A DNA stretch of 64,000 nt from assembly GCF_037996645.1 (NCBI RefSeq), contig NZ_JBBMXV010000003.1, positions 755,364 through 819,363 on the forward strand, written 5' to 3'. Origin of the DNA: Halalkalicoccus tibetensis. Lineage in GTDB: Archaea; Halobacteriota; Halobacteria; Halobacteriales; Halalkalicoccaceae. Positions 34,556-43,666 of this stretch are shown here, piece after piece. Every line of letters begins with the position of its first letter. Within the stretch, counting starts at the first letter, position 1. Made by a program: the position numbers and the translations under genes. The notes under the pieces are model-generated. The model was not told where the DNA came from and searched no databases. It worked only from the letters and a program-made list of their open reading frames with translations.

Positions 34556-34759
34556 ATGGACGCACAGATGCCCATGGAGGCCTCCCTCGTCGGCGACCCG
34601 AGCATGGTACTGCTCGTGTTGGCGGCGCTCGTGGTGGTGATCCTCGTCGGGCGGTTCCTGTTGAAGCTCGCGTGGCGGTTCGTCGCGATGACGACCGCGG
34701 CGATCGTCGCCTTCTACGCCGTGACCGTCGTGGTTCCCTCAGTGTTCGCACTGGTGTAG
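34556..34759 (+). CDS. Small two-helix membrane protein
   Basis: 67 residues: MDAQMPMEASLVGDPSMVLL and two hydrophobic helices separated by LLKLAWRFVAM. A TATA at about 34526-34538 and GGAG at 34550-34553 support the ATG at 34556. The tail overlaps the end of the convergent trpG by 21 bp. Small membrane proteins of this look are common and uncharacterised in haloarchaea. Confidence 0.65.
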   Translation: MDAQMPMEASLVGDPSMVLLVLAALVVVILVGRFLLKLAWRFVAMTTAAIVAFYAVTVVVPSVFALV

Positions 34760-35341
34760 GAAGTTCTCGATCACGTCGTGACCCACGCCCGTGAGCACGC
34801 TCTCGGGGTGGAACTGGACGCACTCGATGGGGTGCTCGCGGTGGCGGATCCCCATCACAAGCTGCTCGCCGGCGTGGTCGGTCGTCGCCGTCACCTCGAA
34901 GCAGTCCGGTACGTCGGTCGCGATCAGCGAGTGATAGCGCCCGGCCTGAAACCCCTGTTCGAGCCCGGCGAAGACGCCCCGGCCGTCGTGCTCGACGGGA
35001 AAGGCCTTCCCGTGGATCGGCTCGGGCGCGCGACCCACGCTCCCGCCGTAGGCGTAGACGGCGGCCTCGAGCCCGAGACAGACCCCTAGGGTCGGGATCT
35101 CGGGACTCACCTCGCGAAGCACCTCCGTGGTGACGCCGACGTCCCTCGCGTTCTTCGGGTGGCCCGGCCCCGGCGAGATGACGATGGCGTCGGGCTCCGT
35201 GGAACGGATCTCGGAAAGCGAGGCGGTGTTGCGAAGCACCTCGGTTTCGGCGCCCTGTTCTGAGACGTACTCGACGAGGTTGTAGGTGAAGGAGTCGAAG
35301 TTGTCGACGAACAGCACGCGCTTCGTGCGGGCGAGGCTCAT
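34739..35341 (-). CDS. trpG: Anthranilate synthase component II (glutamine amidotransferase)
   Basis: 200 residues of a class I glutamine amidotransferase: LFVDNFDSFTYNLVEYVSEQ, ISPGPGHPKNARD, the nucleophile Cys in TLGVCLGLEAAVYAYGG, RYHSLIA, and the catalytic His-Glu in CVQFHPESVLTG. It supplies ammonia to TrpE for tryptophan synthesis. Last gene of trpD-F-E-G; its ATG overlaps the trpE stop. The GLEA after the nucleophile, rather than GHQ, is what I expect of haloarchaeal TrpG. Confidence 0.93.
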   Translation of the reverse strand: MSLARTKRVLFVDNFDSFTYNLVEYVSEQGAETEVLRNTASLSEIRSTEPDAIVISPGPGHPKNARDVGVTTEVLREVSPEIPTLGVCLGLEAAVYAYGGSVGRAPEPIHGKAFPVEHDGRGVFAGLEQGFQAGRYHSLIATDVPDCFEVTATTDHAGEQLVMGIRHREHPIECVQFHPESVLTGVGHDVIENFLHQCEH

Positions 35342-36930
35342 TGGAGCACCCCCTCGGACTCGACCTCGATGCGCTCGATCGCGTCGAGGACGCCGCCCAT
35401 CTTCTTCTCGGTTTCCTCGTATTCGGCGGCGGGGTCGCTGTCGGCGACCAGCCCCGCGCCCGCCTGGACCGTGATCCGATCCCGCTCGCCGTGCTCGATC
35501 GTCGCCGTCCGAATCGCGATCGCGGTGTCGGCGTCGCCCGTCCAGGAGTAGTAGCCGATGCCCCCGCCGTAGATCCCGCGGGGCTCTCGCTCCAGTTCGT
35601 CGATGATCTCCATCGCGCGGATCTTCGGCGCGCCCGAGAGGGTGCCGGCCGGGAACGCCGCCCGGGTGGCGTCGAACGCGTCGAAGGGGCCCGTCCGTCC
35701 GGCGCCCGAGGGCTCCTCGTCGACGTCCGAATCGGCCGCGAGCTCGCCGGTCACCGTCGACTCGATGTGCTGAACGTGGCTGTACTTCAGCACGTTCATG
35801 AACTCGTCCACCCGTACGGAGCCCGGCTTCGAGACCCGGCGGACGTCGTTTCGCGCCAGATCGACGAGCATGGTGTGTTCGGCACGCTCCTTGTCGTCAG
35901 CGAGCATCTCGCCGGCGAGCCGGCGGTCCTCGACCGGGCTCGACCCCCGCGAGCAGGTGCCCGCGATCGGGTTGCTCGTCACCAGCCCGTCGCGCACCGA
36001 GACCAGCGTCTCGGGGCTCGCGCCGACGACGGTTCGCTCGCCGTAGCCGAGCAGGTACATGTACGGCGAGGGGTTGATCTCCCGCAGCGCCTCGTACAGC
36101 CCGAGGGGATCGATCTCGCCGACGAGCTCGCGTTTGCGCGAGAGCACGCCCTGGTAGATGTCGCCGTCGAGCACGCGCTCTTTCGTCTCCTCGACGATCG
36201 CCTCGTACTCCTCGCGGGGGTCCGCGCGTTCACCCTCACGGACGAACCCGCCGGTCTCCGGTTCGTCGGCGTCCTCCAGCGCCTCGCGAACGCGCTCGAC
36301 CTCCGCCTCGAGCGCGTCGTAGAGCTCGTCGGGGTCGTCCTCCGGGAAGACGATCGGGGTAAGTGAAAGCGTGAGCGTGCCCTCGACCTCGTCGAAGACG
36401 AGCGTCCGGGTGCTCAGGACGAACTGAGCGTCGGGCGTTCCACCCTCGTGGCGTTCGACACCCACCTCCGAGAGCCAGAGGTCGTAGACCGCGTCGTAGG
36501 CGAGAAAGCCCACCAGCCCGCCGTGGAGGTGGCCGTCCTCGGGGAATCCGATCCGCGGGACCTCCGGTAGCGTCTCTCGGAGGGTATCGAGGGTGTCGCC
36601 GCCGTTGGGCTCCATCAGCGCCTCGAGCCGTCCGTCGCCGAGCACGTCGACGTCGGCCGACTCGGGCCGGACCGTGACGACCGCCTCGGGGTCGTAGCCG
36701 ACGAAGGAGTAGCGTGCGTGGCGGGTCGCGGTCGCGCTCGCGGGCTGAAAGGCGCCGTCGGGATCCGAGGAGGCGACCTTCTCGGCGCTCTCGAGCAGGT
36801 AGCCGTACTCCGTGTTGAGCGCGCCGTAGGCCGCGAGCGGCGTCGTCTCGCTATCGAGCTCCGCTCCGACGTAGACGACCGACGGCTCCTCGACGTCCGT
36901 GCGCTCGCGGAACGTCTCGCGGTCGATCAT
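35338..36930 (-). CDS. trpE: Anthranilate synthase component I
   Basis: 530 residues. The N-terminal tryptophan-sensing region is followed by the chorismate-binding core: ISPYM-like INPSPYMYLLGYGERTVVGASPE, SNPIAGTCSRG, DKERAEHTMLVDLARNDVRRV, FPAGTLSGAPKIRAMEII and RGIYGGGIGYYSW. It converts chorismate plus ammonia to anthranilate with TrpG. ATG 36930 overlaps the trpF stop. An open frame running further upstream is trpF and trpD read out of phase. Confidence 0.95.
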   Translation of the reverse strand: MIDRETFRERTDVEEPSVVYVGAELDSETTPLAAYGALNTEYGYLLESAEKVASSDPDGAFQPASATATRHARYSFVGYDPEAVVTVRPESADVDVLGDGRLEALMEPNGGDTLDTLRETLPEVPRIGFPEDGHLHGGLVGFLAYDAVYDLWLSEVGVERHEGGTPDAQFVLSTRTLVFDEVEGTLTLSLTPIVFPEDDPDELYDALEAEVERVREALEDADEPETGGFVREGERADPREEYEAIVEETKERVLDGDIYQGVLSRKRELVGEIDPLGLYEALREINPSPYMYLLGYGERTVVGASPETLVSVRDGLVTSNPIAGTCSRGSSPVEDRRLAGEMLADDKERAEHTMLVDLARNDVRRVSKPGSVRVDEFMNVLKYSHVQHIESTVTGELAADSDVDEEPSGAGRTGPFDAFDATRAAFPAGTLSGAPKIRAMEIIDELEREPRGIYGGGIGYYSWTGDADTAIAIRTATIEHGERDRITVQAGAGLVADSDPAAEYEETEKKMGGVLDAIERIEVESEGVLQ

Positions 36931-37580
36931 CGTGCCGGCACCTCCTCCTTCGCTTCCTGCGCCCGGCGGACGAACTGGTCCACGGCCTCGTGGTCCTTCA
37001 CGCCGCCCTCGCTCTCGACCCCGCTGGCGGCGTCGACGCCGAAGGGCTCCGCGCTCTCGATAGCCCGCGCGACGTTCCCGGGGGTGAGCCCGCCCGCGAG
37101 GATCACGGGGGAATCGAGCTCCCGGACGAGTTCGCCCGTCCGCTCCCAGTCGTGGGTTCGTCCGGTGCCGCCCGCCCCGCTCGCGTCGGTCGAGTCCACC
37201 AATAGGGTGTCGGCGACCGAATCGAACGCGCGGGCCTCCTCGGGCTCGCTTGCGTCGACGGACTTGATCACCGGCCGGGTGATCGTTTCCTTCACTGCTT
37301 CGAGGTCGGTGGGCTCGAACGGGCCGTGAATCTGGAGGACGTCGGGGCGGGTGCGTTCGACCAGTTCGATCGCCTCCTCGGGGGTTTCGGGCATCGTCAC
37401 GAGCACGCCGGTCACGAACGGGGGGACCCCTTCGAGGAGTTCCGCGGCCCGCTCGGGATCGACGGCACGGGGGCTGTCGACGGGGACGCCGCTGATGACG
37501 CCGATCGCGTCCGCGCCGACCTCTACTGAGGCCGCGACGTCGTCCTCGCGGGCGTGCCCGCAGACCTTCACGCGGGTCAC
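36927..37580 (-). CDS. trpF: Phosphoribosylanthranilate isomerase
   Basis: 217 residues from GTG 37580. TrpF barrel motifs: VKVCGHAREDDVAASVEVGADAIG (catalytic Cys near residue 7), VLQIHGPF, LLVDSTDASGAGGTGRTHDW and VILAGGLTPGNVARAI then GVDAASGVESEGGVKD (catalytic Asp). It isomerises PRA to CdRP. GTGA overlap with trpD at 37577-37580. In haloarchaea trpF in this operon, apart from trpCBA, is the known split arrangement. Confidence 0.93.
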   Translation of the reverse strand: MTRVKVCGHAREDDVAASVEVGADAIGVISGVPVDSPRAVDPERAAELLEGVPPFVTGVLVTMPETPEEAIELVERTRPDVLQIHGPFEPTDLEAVKETITRPVIKSVDASEPEEARAFDSVADTLLVDSTDASGAGGTGRTHDWERTGELVRELDSPVILAGGLTPGNVARAIESAEPFGVDAASGVESEGGVKDHEAVDQFVRRAQEAKEEVPAR

Positions 37581-38581
37581 TGGACCACCGTCCCGCGCAT
37601 CGATTCGAGCTTCTCGGCGGCGCCGCCCCCGTCGATGGCGTTGGCCGCGATTTCGGCGCCCTCCGCGAGCGAGTCGGCCTCGCCGGCGACGTAGATCGCC
37701 GCGCCCGCGTTCGCGAGGACGATCTCGCGTTTCGCACCGCCGACCTCGCCGGTGACGATCCCCTCGAGGTCCGCGGCGTTCTCCTCGGGCGTGCCGCCGG
37801 AGACCGCGCTCACGGGGTGGGATTCGAGCCCGAGGTCCGCCGGTTCGAGGCTGTACTCCTCGATTTCGTTTCCGCGGACTTCGGCGACGCGAGTCTCGCC
37901 GTGGAGTCCGATCTCGTCCATGCCCGCGCCGTGGACCACGAGCGCGCGCTCGACGTCCATGTGTGAGAGCGCGCGGGCGAGGATAGGTACCAAGACGGGG
38001 TCGTAGACGCCGACGACTTGGGCGTTCGCGCCCGCAGGATTGGTCAGCGGCCCGAGGACGTTGAACACCGTGCGCATCCCGAGCTCCTTTCGGGGACCGA
38101 TGACGGCCTTCATCGCGGGGTGGAAGACGGGCGCGAGCATGAACCCGATCCCCTGGTCCTCGATCGCGCGTTCGACGGCCGGCGGTTCGGCGTCGATCTC
38201 GACGCCCAGTTCCTCCAGGACATCCGCGCTGCCCGAGTTCGAGGAGACCGAATAGTTGCCGTGTTTCGCGACGGGGACGCCGGCGCCGCTGGCGACGATG
38301 GCGCTGGTGGTCGAGACGTTGATCGTGTCGTAGTCGTCGCCGCCGGTCCCGCAGGTGTCGACCAGCGGGGTTCTGTCGGGTGCGATGGTCCGCGCGGCCG
38401 CGCGCATCCCCTCGGCGAAGCCCGCGATCTCCTCCTCGGTCTCGCCCTTCGCGCGCAGCGCCGCGAGCAGCGCGCCGATCTGGGCCTCGGTGGCGCCCTC
38501 GAAGACCGCCGCGGCCGCCTCCCGTGCCTCGTCCTGTGTCAGGTCCTCGCCCTCGGTGACTCGCTCGATTGTGTCCTTCAT
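37577..38581 (-). CDS. trpD: Anthranilate phosphoribosyltransferase
   Basis: 334 residues. PRPP-site loop VDTCGTGGDDYDTINVSTTS, then AKHGNYSVSSNSGSADVLEE, FMLAPVFHPAMKAV, RTVFNVLGPLTNPA and VHGAGMDEIGLHGETRV. It joins anthranilate with PRPP. First gene of trpD-F-E-G; a 44-bp dyad sits 10 bp before the ATG at 38581, suggesting operon-level control. No frame problems seen. Confidence 0.95.
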   Translation of the reverse strand: MKDTIERVTEGEDLTQDEAREAAAAVFEGATEAQIGALLAALRAKGETEEEIAGFAEGMRAAARTIAPDRTPLVDTCGTGGDDYDTINVSTTSAIVASGAGVPVAKHGNYSVSSNSGSADVLEELGVEIDAEPPAVERAIEDQGIGFMLAPVFHPAMKAVIGPRKELGMRTVFNVLGPLTNPAGANAQVVGVYDPVLVPILARALSHMDVERALVVHGAGMDEIGLHGETRVAEVRGNEIEEYSLEPADLGLESHPVSAVSGGTPEENAADLEGIVTGEVGGAKREIVLANAGAAIYVAGEADSLAEGAEIAANAIDGGGAAEKLESMRGTVVQ

Positions 38582-38590
38582 GAGTGATCT

Positions 38591-38634
38591 CCGATGTACG
38601 ATGTCGGCTTGTAATGGACAAGTAAGTACATCGG
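38591..38634 (-). promoter_or_regulatory. Dyad in the trp operon promoter (candidate operator)
   Basis: CCGATGTAC (38591-38599) and GTACATCGG (38626-38634) form a perfect 9-bp inverted repeat. Inside it CTTGT (38608-38612) and ACAAG (38618-38622) form a second one. It lies 10-53 bp upstream of the trpD ATG, over the expected transcription start. The regulator is unknown. Confidence 0.6.
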
Positions 38635-38715
38635 CTTAAGCGTGTCGTCGCGCTTTCTTCGAGTCGAAAGCTTCAATTACTCCGGCGGGGTATCCGGAAG
38701 TGCACGAGGCAGCGA

Positions 38716-38790
38716 GGGTTGGTGGTCTAGTCAGGCTATGACACCTCCTTGACATGGAGGAGGCCGGCGGTTCAAATCCGCCCCAACCCA
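38716..38790 (+). tRNA. tRNA-Val (GAC)
   Basis: 75 nt. Acceptor GGGTTGG pairs with CCAACCC, discriminator A. Anticodon arm CCTCC-TTGACAT-GGAGG gives GAC. T arm GGCGG-TTCAAAT-CCGCC. No intron, no encoded CCA. Its T-arm and acceptor 3' half are repeated twice downstream. Confidence 0.95.
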
Positions 38791-39101
38791 TTTCTCGACG
38801 ACACAACCTGACGAGCGCAGCGAGTCAGCTGCGTCGGCGGAAATGGTTACGAAGGATTTGAAGCAGGGAGTGAAACGAGCGTTAGCGAGTGGAATGACCG
38901 AGGTTCAAATCCGCCCCAACCCACTAATTTTGCGCCGAGCACTCTCGCGAGGCGCAAATTCGTCACGTTGGTAGGATTTGAACCCAGAGGACGAGCGGAG
39001 CGACGTTCTCGCGGTTCAAATCCGCCCTCACCCACTGTTCTGTACCGGGCGGTAGAGACGAAGTGTGACTGTTGTATTCAGCAGAATTGGGGAGGCCCAC
39101 A
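38791..39101. repeat. Composite of tRNA-Val 3'-end copies and palindromes
   Basis: The 22 bp at the tRNA 3' end (38769-38790) recur exactly at 38902-38923 and with two changes at 39013-39034, all in direct orientation. Each copy is preceded by its inverted T-arm piece GGATTTGAA (38854-38862; 38974-38982), making hairpins. Between them are ACGAGCGCAGCGAGT, ACGAGCGTTAGCGAGT and ACGAGCGGAGCGACGT elements (near 38811, 38875, 38991) and a stem TTGCGCC/GGCGCAA (38929-38957). No gene is present. Confidence 0.8.
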
Positions 39102-39764
39102 TCACTCGTCGTCGGGCGGAGTAATGGTGAAGACGTTTTCCATTATCAGCCTGTGAGCGCGCCGAATCCGGGCGGAGAGGGCCTGTTGGGAGATCCCGAA
39201 CTCCTCGGCCAGCTCGCTTCGCGTTATTCCTCGTGGGTTCTCGTAGTATCCCCCTTCCAGTGCCGCGATGATCGTTTCATGTTGGGCCTCCGTAAGCGCT
39301 AGCTGGGACTTCGAGAAGGGACGTGAGGGACGATAGAGACGCGTGATGTCGATCTCGAAGTCGTTATCGTGAACGTATCCACTGAACTTCGAGACGGAGT
39401 TCTCATCGTCGAACCGTAGCTGGAGCTCCCATTCCCTGTCGTGCCCCATCGCATTGAGCAGAACCGCACCCGTCTCCGTATACGCGTAAGCGACCGTTTC
39501 GACGTTCTGCACCCAGACGGCCCGGTAGAGAACGGCTTTGTTGAACTCGTCGAGTTTGACGAGGTCATGGACTGACGGGTCGTTCCTCGCCGCCGTCTCG
39601 AACGCCTCGTGATTACCGCGTGATGCCCAGAAATAGGGCATGATCTGATCGGGGCCCTGAGCGACGAGGCGTTCGATCTCGATGAACATGCCGGGGATTC
39701 GATCTAGAGTTTCGGCGAGCGCGAAGCGCTCGGTTGGAACGGTACACTCGACGATCACACTCAT
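39102..39764 (-). CDS. Bat-type HTH transcriptional regulator
   Basis: 220 residues. An N-terminal sensory-like domain (MSVIVECTVPTERFALAETLD) of about 150 residues precedes a C-terminal HTH_10 domain: LTEAQHETIIAALEGGYYENPRG, then SELAEEFGISQQALSARIRR. This is the bacterio-opsin-activator-like family, abundant in haloarchaea. It is divergent from a paralogue across 105 bp, so they may regulate each other or share operators. Confidence 0.88.
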   Translation of the reverse strand: MSVIVECTVPTERFALAETLDRIPGMFIEIERLVAQGPDQIMPYFWASRGNHEAFETAARNDPSVHDLVKLDEFNKAVLYRAVWVQNVETVAYAYTETGAVLLNAMGHDREWELQLRFDDENSVSKFSGYVHDNDFEIDITRLYRPSRPFSKSQLALTEAQHETIIAALEGGYYENPRGITRSELAEEFGISQQALSARIRRAHRLIMENVFTITPPDDE

Positions 39765-39869
39765 GATTCACTCTCAACACGTCTACGCCTCATATAAAGG
39801 CATTTCATATACAATCTGTGCCGATTCCCGATCCAGCGCTCTAAGCCGCCCTGTCCACAGGGGAATACC

Positions 39870-40553
39870 ATGGCGACCATCATCGAGATCCGCATACCCG
39901 TCGAGGAGTTCGCATTGGCAGAGACCATCGAGAACGCATCGGAGCTTCGTATCGAAATCGAGCAGCTCGTCGCTCAGAACTCCGAGTCGGCCATGCCGTT
40001 CGTGTGGGCCACTACCGATGATCACGCCGCCTTCGAGCGAGCACTCTCCGGTGACCCCAGCGTCGAGGAGTTCTCGGCGCTGGCCGAAACCGGCGAGGAC
40101 CGACTGTATCAGTTGAGATGGGCCACCGGGGTCGAGCACGTACTCTACCTCATCTTGAAGAAGGGGGGAGGGATACGGAACGCAAGCATACATACGAACG
40201 ACGACGCATGGACTGTTCAACTACTCTGCCCTGCGCGCGATATGAGCTCGGAGATCTACGAGTTCTGTGAGGACAACGATCTCTCGCTCACCGTCGATGC
40301 TATTTATGACCTCGACGGCAATAGGGGTTCAGGACACGGACTAACGAAACGTCAATACGAGTCGCTCCTCGAAGCCGACGAGATGGGCTACTACGACGTC
40401 CCACGGCACATCACGCTCTCGGAGCTCGCAGAGCGGCTTGACGTCTCACACCAAGCTCTCTCCGAGCGCCTCCGACGTGGGCATGGCGCCCTCGTCGACC
40501 GGCATCTGAACTCGACGGGCCCGCTTCGGCTCGAAGAACCACACAACCGGTAG
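39870..40553 (+). CDS. Bat-type HTH transcriptional regulator (paralogue)
   Basis: 227 residues with the same plan as the divergent neighbour: MATIIEIRIPVEEFALAETIEN, an ERALSGDPSVEEFSALAE block, and the C-terminal HTH LTKRQYESLLEADEMGYYDV, then SELAERLDVSHQALSERLRR. The ligand-sensing part has diverged more than the HTH. Possible targets include the LarA-like gene that follows 59 bp downstream on the same strand. Confidence 0.88.
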   Translation: MATIIEIRIPVEEFALAETIENASELRIEIEQLVAQNSESAMPFVWATTDDHAAFERALSGDPSVEEFSALAETGEDRLYQLRWATGVEHVLYLILKKGGGIRNASIHTNDDAWTVQLLCPARDMSSEIYEFCEDNDLSLTVDAIYDLDGNRGSGHGLTKRQYESLLEADEMGYYDVPRHITLSELAERLDVSHQALSERLRRGHGALVDRHLNSTGPLRLEEPHNR

Positions 40554-40612
40554 TATCGGTCCGATTCGTTCCTCCACGGGTTTCTTTACCCCCTCGCCCC
40601 CTTCCATCGGGT

Positions 40613-41938
40613 ATGCCAACTGATCTCGTGGTACCCGAGGAGACCATCCGAGAGGCCTGCGGGGAGGTCGAGTTCCCGCGGATGGGAGTGATCGAACAGA
40701 TCTGGGAGACCGACCCCATACCCACCGACGAAATCGAAGATCGAGCAGCAGCAGCGGTCGAAGAGCTCCCCTTCGACGAAGTCCCGGAGGGCGGCGAGGT
40801 GGCGATCGGCGCGGGCAGTCGAGGAATCGCGAACCTGCCCGAGATCGTTTGCGGCGTGGTCCGGGGCGTCGAGGAGTCGGGCTACGAGCCGTTCGTCTTC
40901 CCGGCGATGGGCTCTCATGGGGGTGCGACCGCGGAGGGACAGGTCGACAAGCTCGCCACCCTCGGCGTCACCGAGGAGTCGGTCGGCTGCCCGATCCGGG
41001 CGACGATGGAGGTCGTGGAGGTCGGACGCACGCCCGAGCGCGACGTACCCGTCTATGCCGACGCCAACGCCGTCGAGGCCGAGGCGATCGTCCCCGTGAA
41101 CCGGATCAAACCCCACACGGACTTCGGCGGCGACGTCGAGAGCGGGCTCTCGAAGATGCTCGTCATCGGGATGGGCAAGCAGCGCGGCGCGAAGACCGCC
41201 CACGACTGGGCGGTCGACTGGAGCCTCCGGAACATGCTCCCCGAGATCACCGAGATTCTCTTAGAGCGACTGCCGGTCGCCGGCGGCGTCGCGATCCTCG
41301 AGGACGAGCACGACGACACCGACAGCCTCGAGGCCATCCCTCCCTCCGGGTTCCTCAAACGCGAGGCCGAACTCCTCGAGACCGCGTGGGAACGCATGCC
41401 CAAGCTTCCGTTCGACGCTATCGACGTCCTCGTCGTCGACCAGCTGGGCAAGGACGTCAGCGGGCAGGGGATGGACACCAACGTCACCGGCCGGCGCCAT
41501 TTCACCATCAACGAGCCCGAGCCCGACTCGCCCGAGGTGAAGCGGATCTACGTGCGCGGCTTCACCGACCGGACGAAGGGTAACGCGATGGGGATGGGCC
41601 AGGCCGACTTCGCTCATCGGGACGTCTTCGAGGGGCTCGAACCCTCCAAGACCCTGATCAACGCGATCACCGCGAGCACCGTTCGCGGGGTGCGCCTCCC
41701 GCCGGTGGTCGGGAGCGATCGGGCGGGGCTGACGGCCGCCCTCGGCACCATCGGCCCCGTGGCGGGCTCCGAGGCGCGCGTCCTCCGAGTGACGGACACG
41801 ATGCGCCTCCAGCGCTGTTACGCCTCCGAGGCGCTCTGTGAGGCCGCCCGCGAACGGGAGGACCTCCGGGTCGTCAAGGAGGCGGAGGAGCTCGAATTCG
41901 ACGCCGAAGGGGAGTTCGCGGCCGGCGCCCCGGAGTAG
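40613..41938 (+). CDS. LarA-like (DUF2088) nickel-pincer isomerase homologue
   Basis: 441 residues. LarA-type features: GSHGGATAEGQVDKLATLGV, the His/Lys block VNRIKPHTDFGGDVESGLSKM, and GMGKQRGAKTAHDWAVDW. A second half holds VLVVDQLGKDVSGQGMDTNV and RRHFTINEPEP. LarA racemises lactate using a nickel-pincer cofactor; relatives act on other 2-hydroxyacids. The substrate is unknown. It is the only LarA-family gene in view; larB/C/E cofactor genes would need to be elsewhere. Confidence 0.8.
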   Translation: MPTDLVVPEETIREACGEVEFPRMGVIEQIWETDPIPTDEIEDRAAAAVEELPFDEVPEGGEVAIGAGSRGIANLPEIVCGVVRGVEESGYEPFVFPAMGSHGGATAEGQVDKLATLGVTEESVGCPIRATMEVVEVGRTPERDVPVYADANAVEAEAIVPVNRIKPHTDFGGDVESGLSKMLVIGMGKQRGAKTAHDWAVDWSLRNMLPEITEILLERLPVAGGVAILEDEHDDTDSLEAIPPSGFLKREAELLETAWERMPKLPFDAIDVLVVDQLGKDVSGQGMDTNVTGRRHFTINEPEPDSPEVKRIYVRGFTDRTKGNAMGMGQADFAHRDVFEGLEPSKTLINAITASTVRGVRLPPVVGSDRAGLTAALGTIGPVAGSEARVLRVTDTMRLQRCYASEALCEAAREREDLRVVKEAEELEFDAEGEFAAGAPE

Positions 41939-41987
41939 GGGTTCGGGGCGGCGATAGGGCTTACCCGCTGGATCCCCAGCCTATCCC

Positions 41988-42287
41988 ATGCAGCTTCCCG
42001 ACCCCGGCCTGCTCTTCCGGCTCGCGGTCGCGGTCTTCGTGATCGTCACGCCGACGCTGATGTTCCTCGGGCTGGTGCGCCTGCTCGAACGCGTCCGCGA
42101 CGACGACCTGATCTACCGGCTCATGACCGAGGAGGAGCTCCGAACCGTCGAGCGCTCGCACTCGCTCGCGGGCTTCGTCGAGGAGGTCACCGGGACGACC
42201 CCGGGGACGGTCCGTTGTCCCGACTGCGGGGCGATCAACGCCGCGGGCATGGGGAGCTGCGTCGAGTGTGGCGCGAGGGTCGGCTGA
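41988..42287 (+). CDS. Membrane-anchored zinc-ribbon protein
   Basis: 99 residues. One hydrophobic helix (LLFRLAVAVFVIVTPTLMFLG) is followed by a basic/acidic linker LVRLLERVRDDDLIYRLM and a zinc ribbon CPDCGAINAAGMGSCVECGA. The metal-binding part is probably in the cytoplasm. Conserved style in haloarchaea; function unknown. Short gaps on either side suggest its own promoter. Confidence 0.75.
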   Translation: MQLPDPGLLFRLAVAVFVIVTPTLMFLGLVRLLERVRDDDLIYRLMTEEELRTVERSHSLAGFVEEVTGTTPGTVRCPDCGAINAAGMGSCVECGARVG

Positions 42288-42325
42288 CCGATAGCTTATA
42301 GGGGTGCTACCGCTTCACTCGGAGC

Positions 42326-43666
42326 ATGGCTACCGAGGTGCGCGTCGAGACGGAATCGGAGCTCGAACGGACCCTCGGACTGCGCGCGGCGCTCGCCATC
42401 GGCATCGGGACCATGATCGGGGCGGGGATCTTCGTCTTCCCGGGCATCGCCGCCGGCCGGGCCGGCCTCGCGGCGACCGCCTCCTTCGGGATCGGCGCGG
42501 TGATCGCCCTGCTCGTCGCGCTTCCGGCCTCCGAGCTCGCGACGGCGATGCCCAAGAGCGGCGGCGGCTACTACTTCGTCTCGCGGGGCTTCGGCACGCT
42601 TCCGGGCTGTGTCGTCGGGATCAGCCTCTGGATCGGTCTGGTGTTCGCCAGCGCCTTCTACCTCGTCGGCTTCGGCGAGTACGCCGCCGCGATCGTCGGG
42701 ACCGGCGGCGGGAACGTGGTGGTCGGCGTCGCCCTCCTCGGGGCGGTCGTCCTCACCGGCGTGAGCGTCGGCGGCACCGAGCGTGCGGGGGACCTCCAGA
42801 ACGTCATCGTCACCCTCTTGCTCGGTATTCTCGCGGCGTTTCTCACCTACGGCACCCTCGACTCGCTGGGCGTGATCGGGGCGACCAGCCCGCCGGAACG
42901 CTTCGCGCCCCACGGCGCCTGGCCCGTCCTGACCACCGCCGCGCTCGTCTTCACCTCCTATCTGGGGTTCGTCCAGGTCGCGACCGTCGCGGGCGACATC
43001 CGGGATCCCGGGCGGAACCTCCCGATCGCGATGGTCGGGAGCGTCCTCGTCGTCGGCGTCCTCTACGTGACGATGATCTACGTCTCGACGGCGGCCTTCG
43101 GCAGCGCCCGGCTCGCCGAGCTCGGTGAGACCGCCCCCGTCGAGGTCGCGCGCAGCTACGTCGGCACCCCCGGCGCGATCGCGATCCTCGTCGCCGGCCT
43201 GCTCGCGACGGTCTCCAGTGCGAACGCCTCGATCCTTTCCGCCTCGCGGGCGATCTACGCGCTGAGCAACGACGCGCTCCTCCCCGACGAGGCGGGCCGG
43301 CTCAACCGACGCTACAGCACCCCACACGTCGCGATCCTACTCGCGGGCGGGCCGGTGATCGTTCTCGTGCTGTTCGGCCCCGTCGAGACCCTCGCGGAGG
43401 TGGCCTCCTTCCTCCATCTGGTGATGTACGGGCTGATCTGCCTGACGCTGATCGAGCTCCGCCGGAGCGACCCCGACTGGTACGACCCGGTCTTCCGGGC
43501 GCCCGGCTACCCCGTCCTTCCGGCGATCGGCGCGCTCGCCAGCTTCGGGCTGATCGCCTTCATGGCGCCCGCCTCGCAGGTCGTCGGGCTCCTCGTGCTC
43601 GCGACGGCGGCGGGCTGGTACCTGCTCTACGGCCGCGAGGTCTCGCTCCGGGGTGTCCACGGATGA
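42326..43666 (+). CDS. APC-family amino-acid permease
   Basis: 446 residues, about twelve helices. The first helix has the APC substrate motif [18 protein letters not shown]; later [19 protein letters not shown] and [20 protein letters not shown] are typical. It probably carries amino acids or polyamines with H+ or Na+. Stop overlaps the start of the following UspA gene by four bases. Permease-UspA pairs or fusions are common in haloarchaea, implying that the stress protein regulates the carrier. Confidence 0.9.
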   Translation: MATEVRVETESELERTLGLRAALAIGIGTMIGAGIFVFPGIAAGRAGLAATASFGIGAVIALLVALPASELATAMPKSGGGYYFVSRGFGTLPGCVVGISLWIGLVFASAFYLVGFGEYAAAIVGTGGGNVVVGVALLGAVVLTGVSVGGTERAGDLQNVIVTLLLGILAAFLTYGTLDSLGVIGATSPPERFAPHGAWPVLTTAALVFTSYLGFVQVATVAGDIRDPGRNLPIAMVGSVLVVGVLYVTMIYVSTAAFGSARLAELGETAPVEVARSYVGTPGAIAILVAGLLATVSSANASILSASRAIYALSNDALLPDEAGRLNRRYSTPHVAILLAGGPVIVLVLFGPVETLAEVASFLHLVMYGLICLTLIELRRSDPDWYDPVFRAPGYPVLPAIGALASFGLIAFMAPASQVVGLLVLATAAGWYLLYGREVSLRGVHG

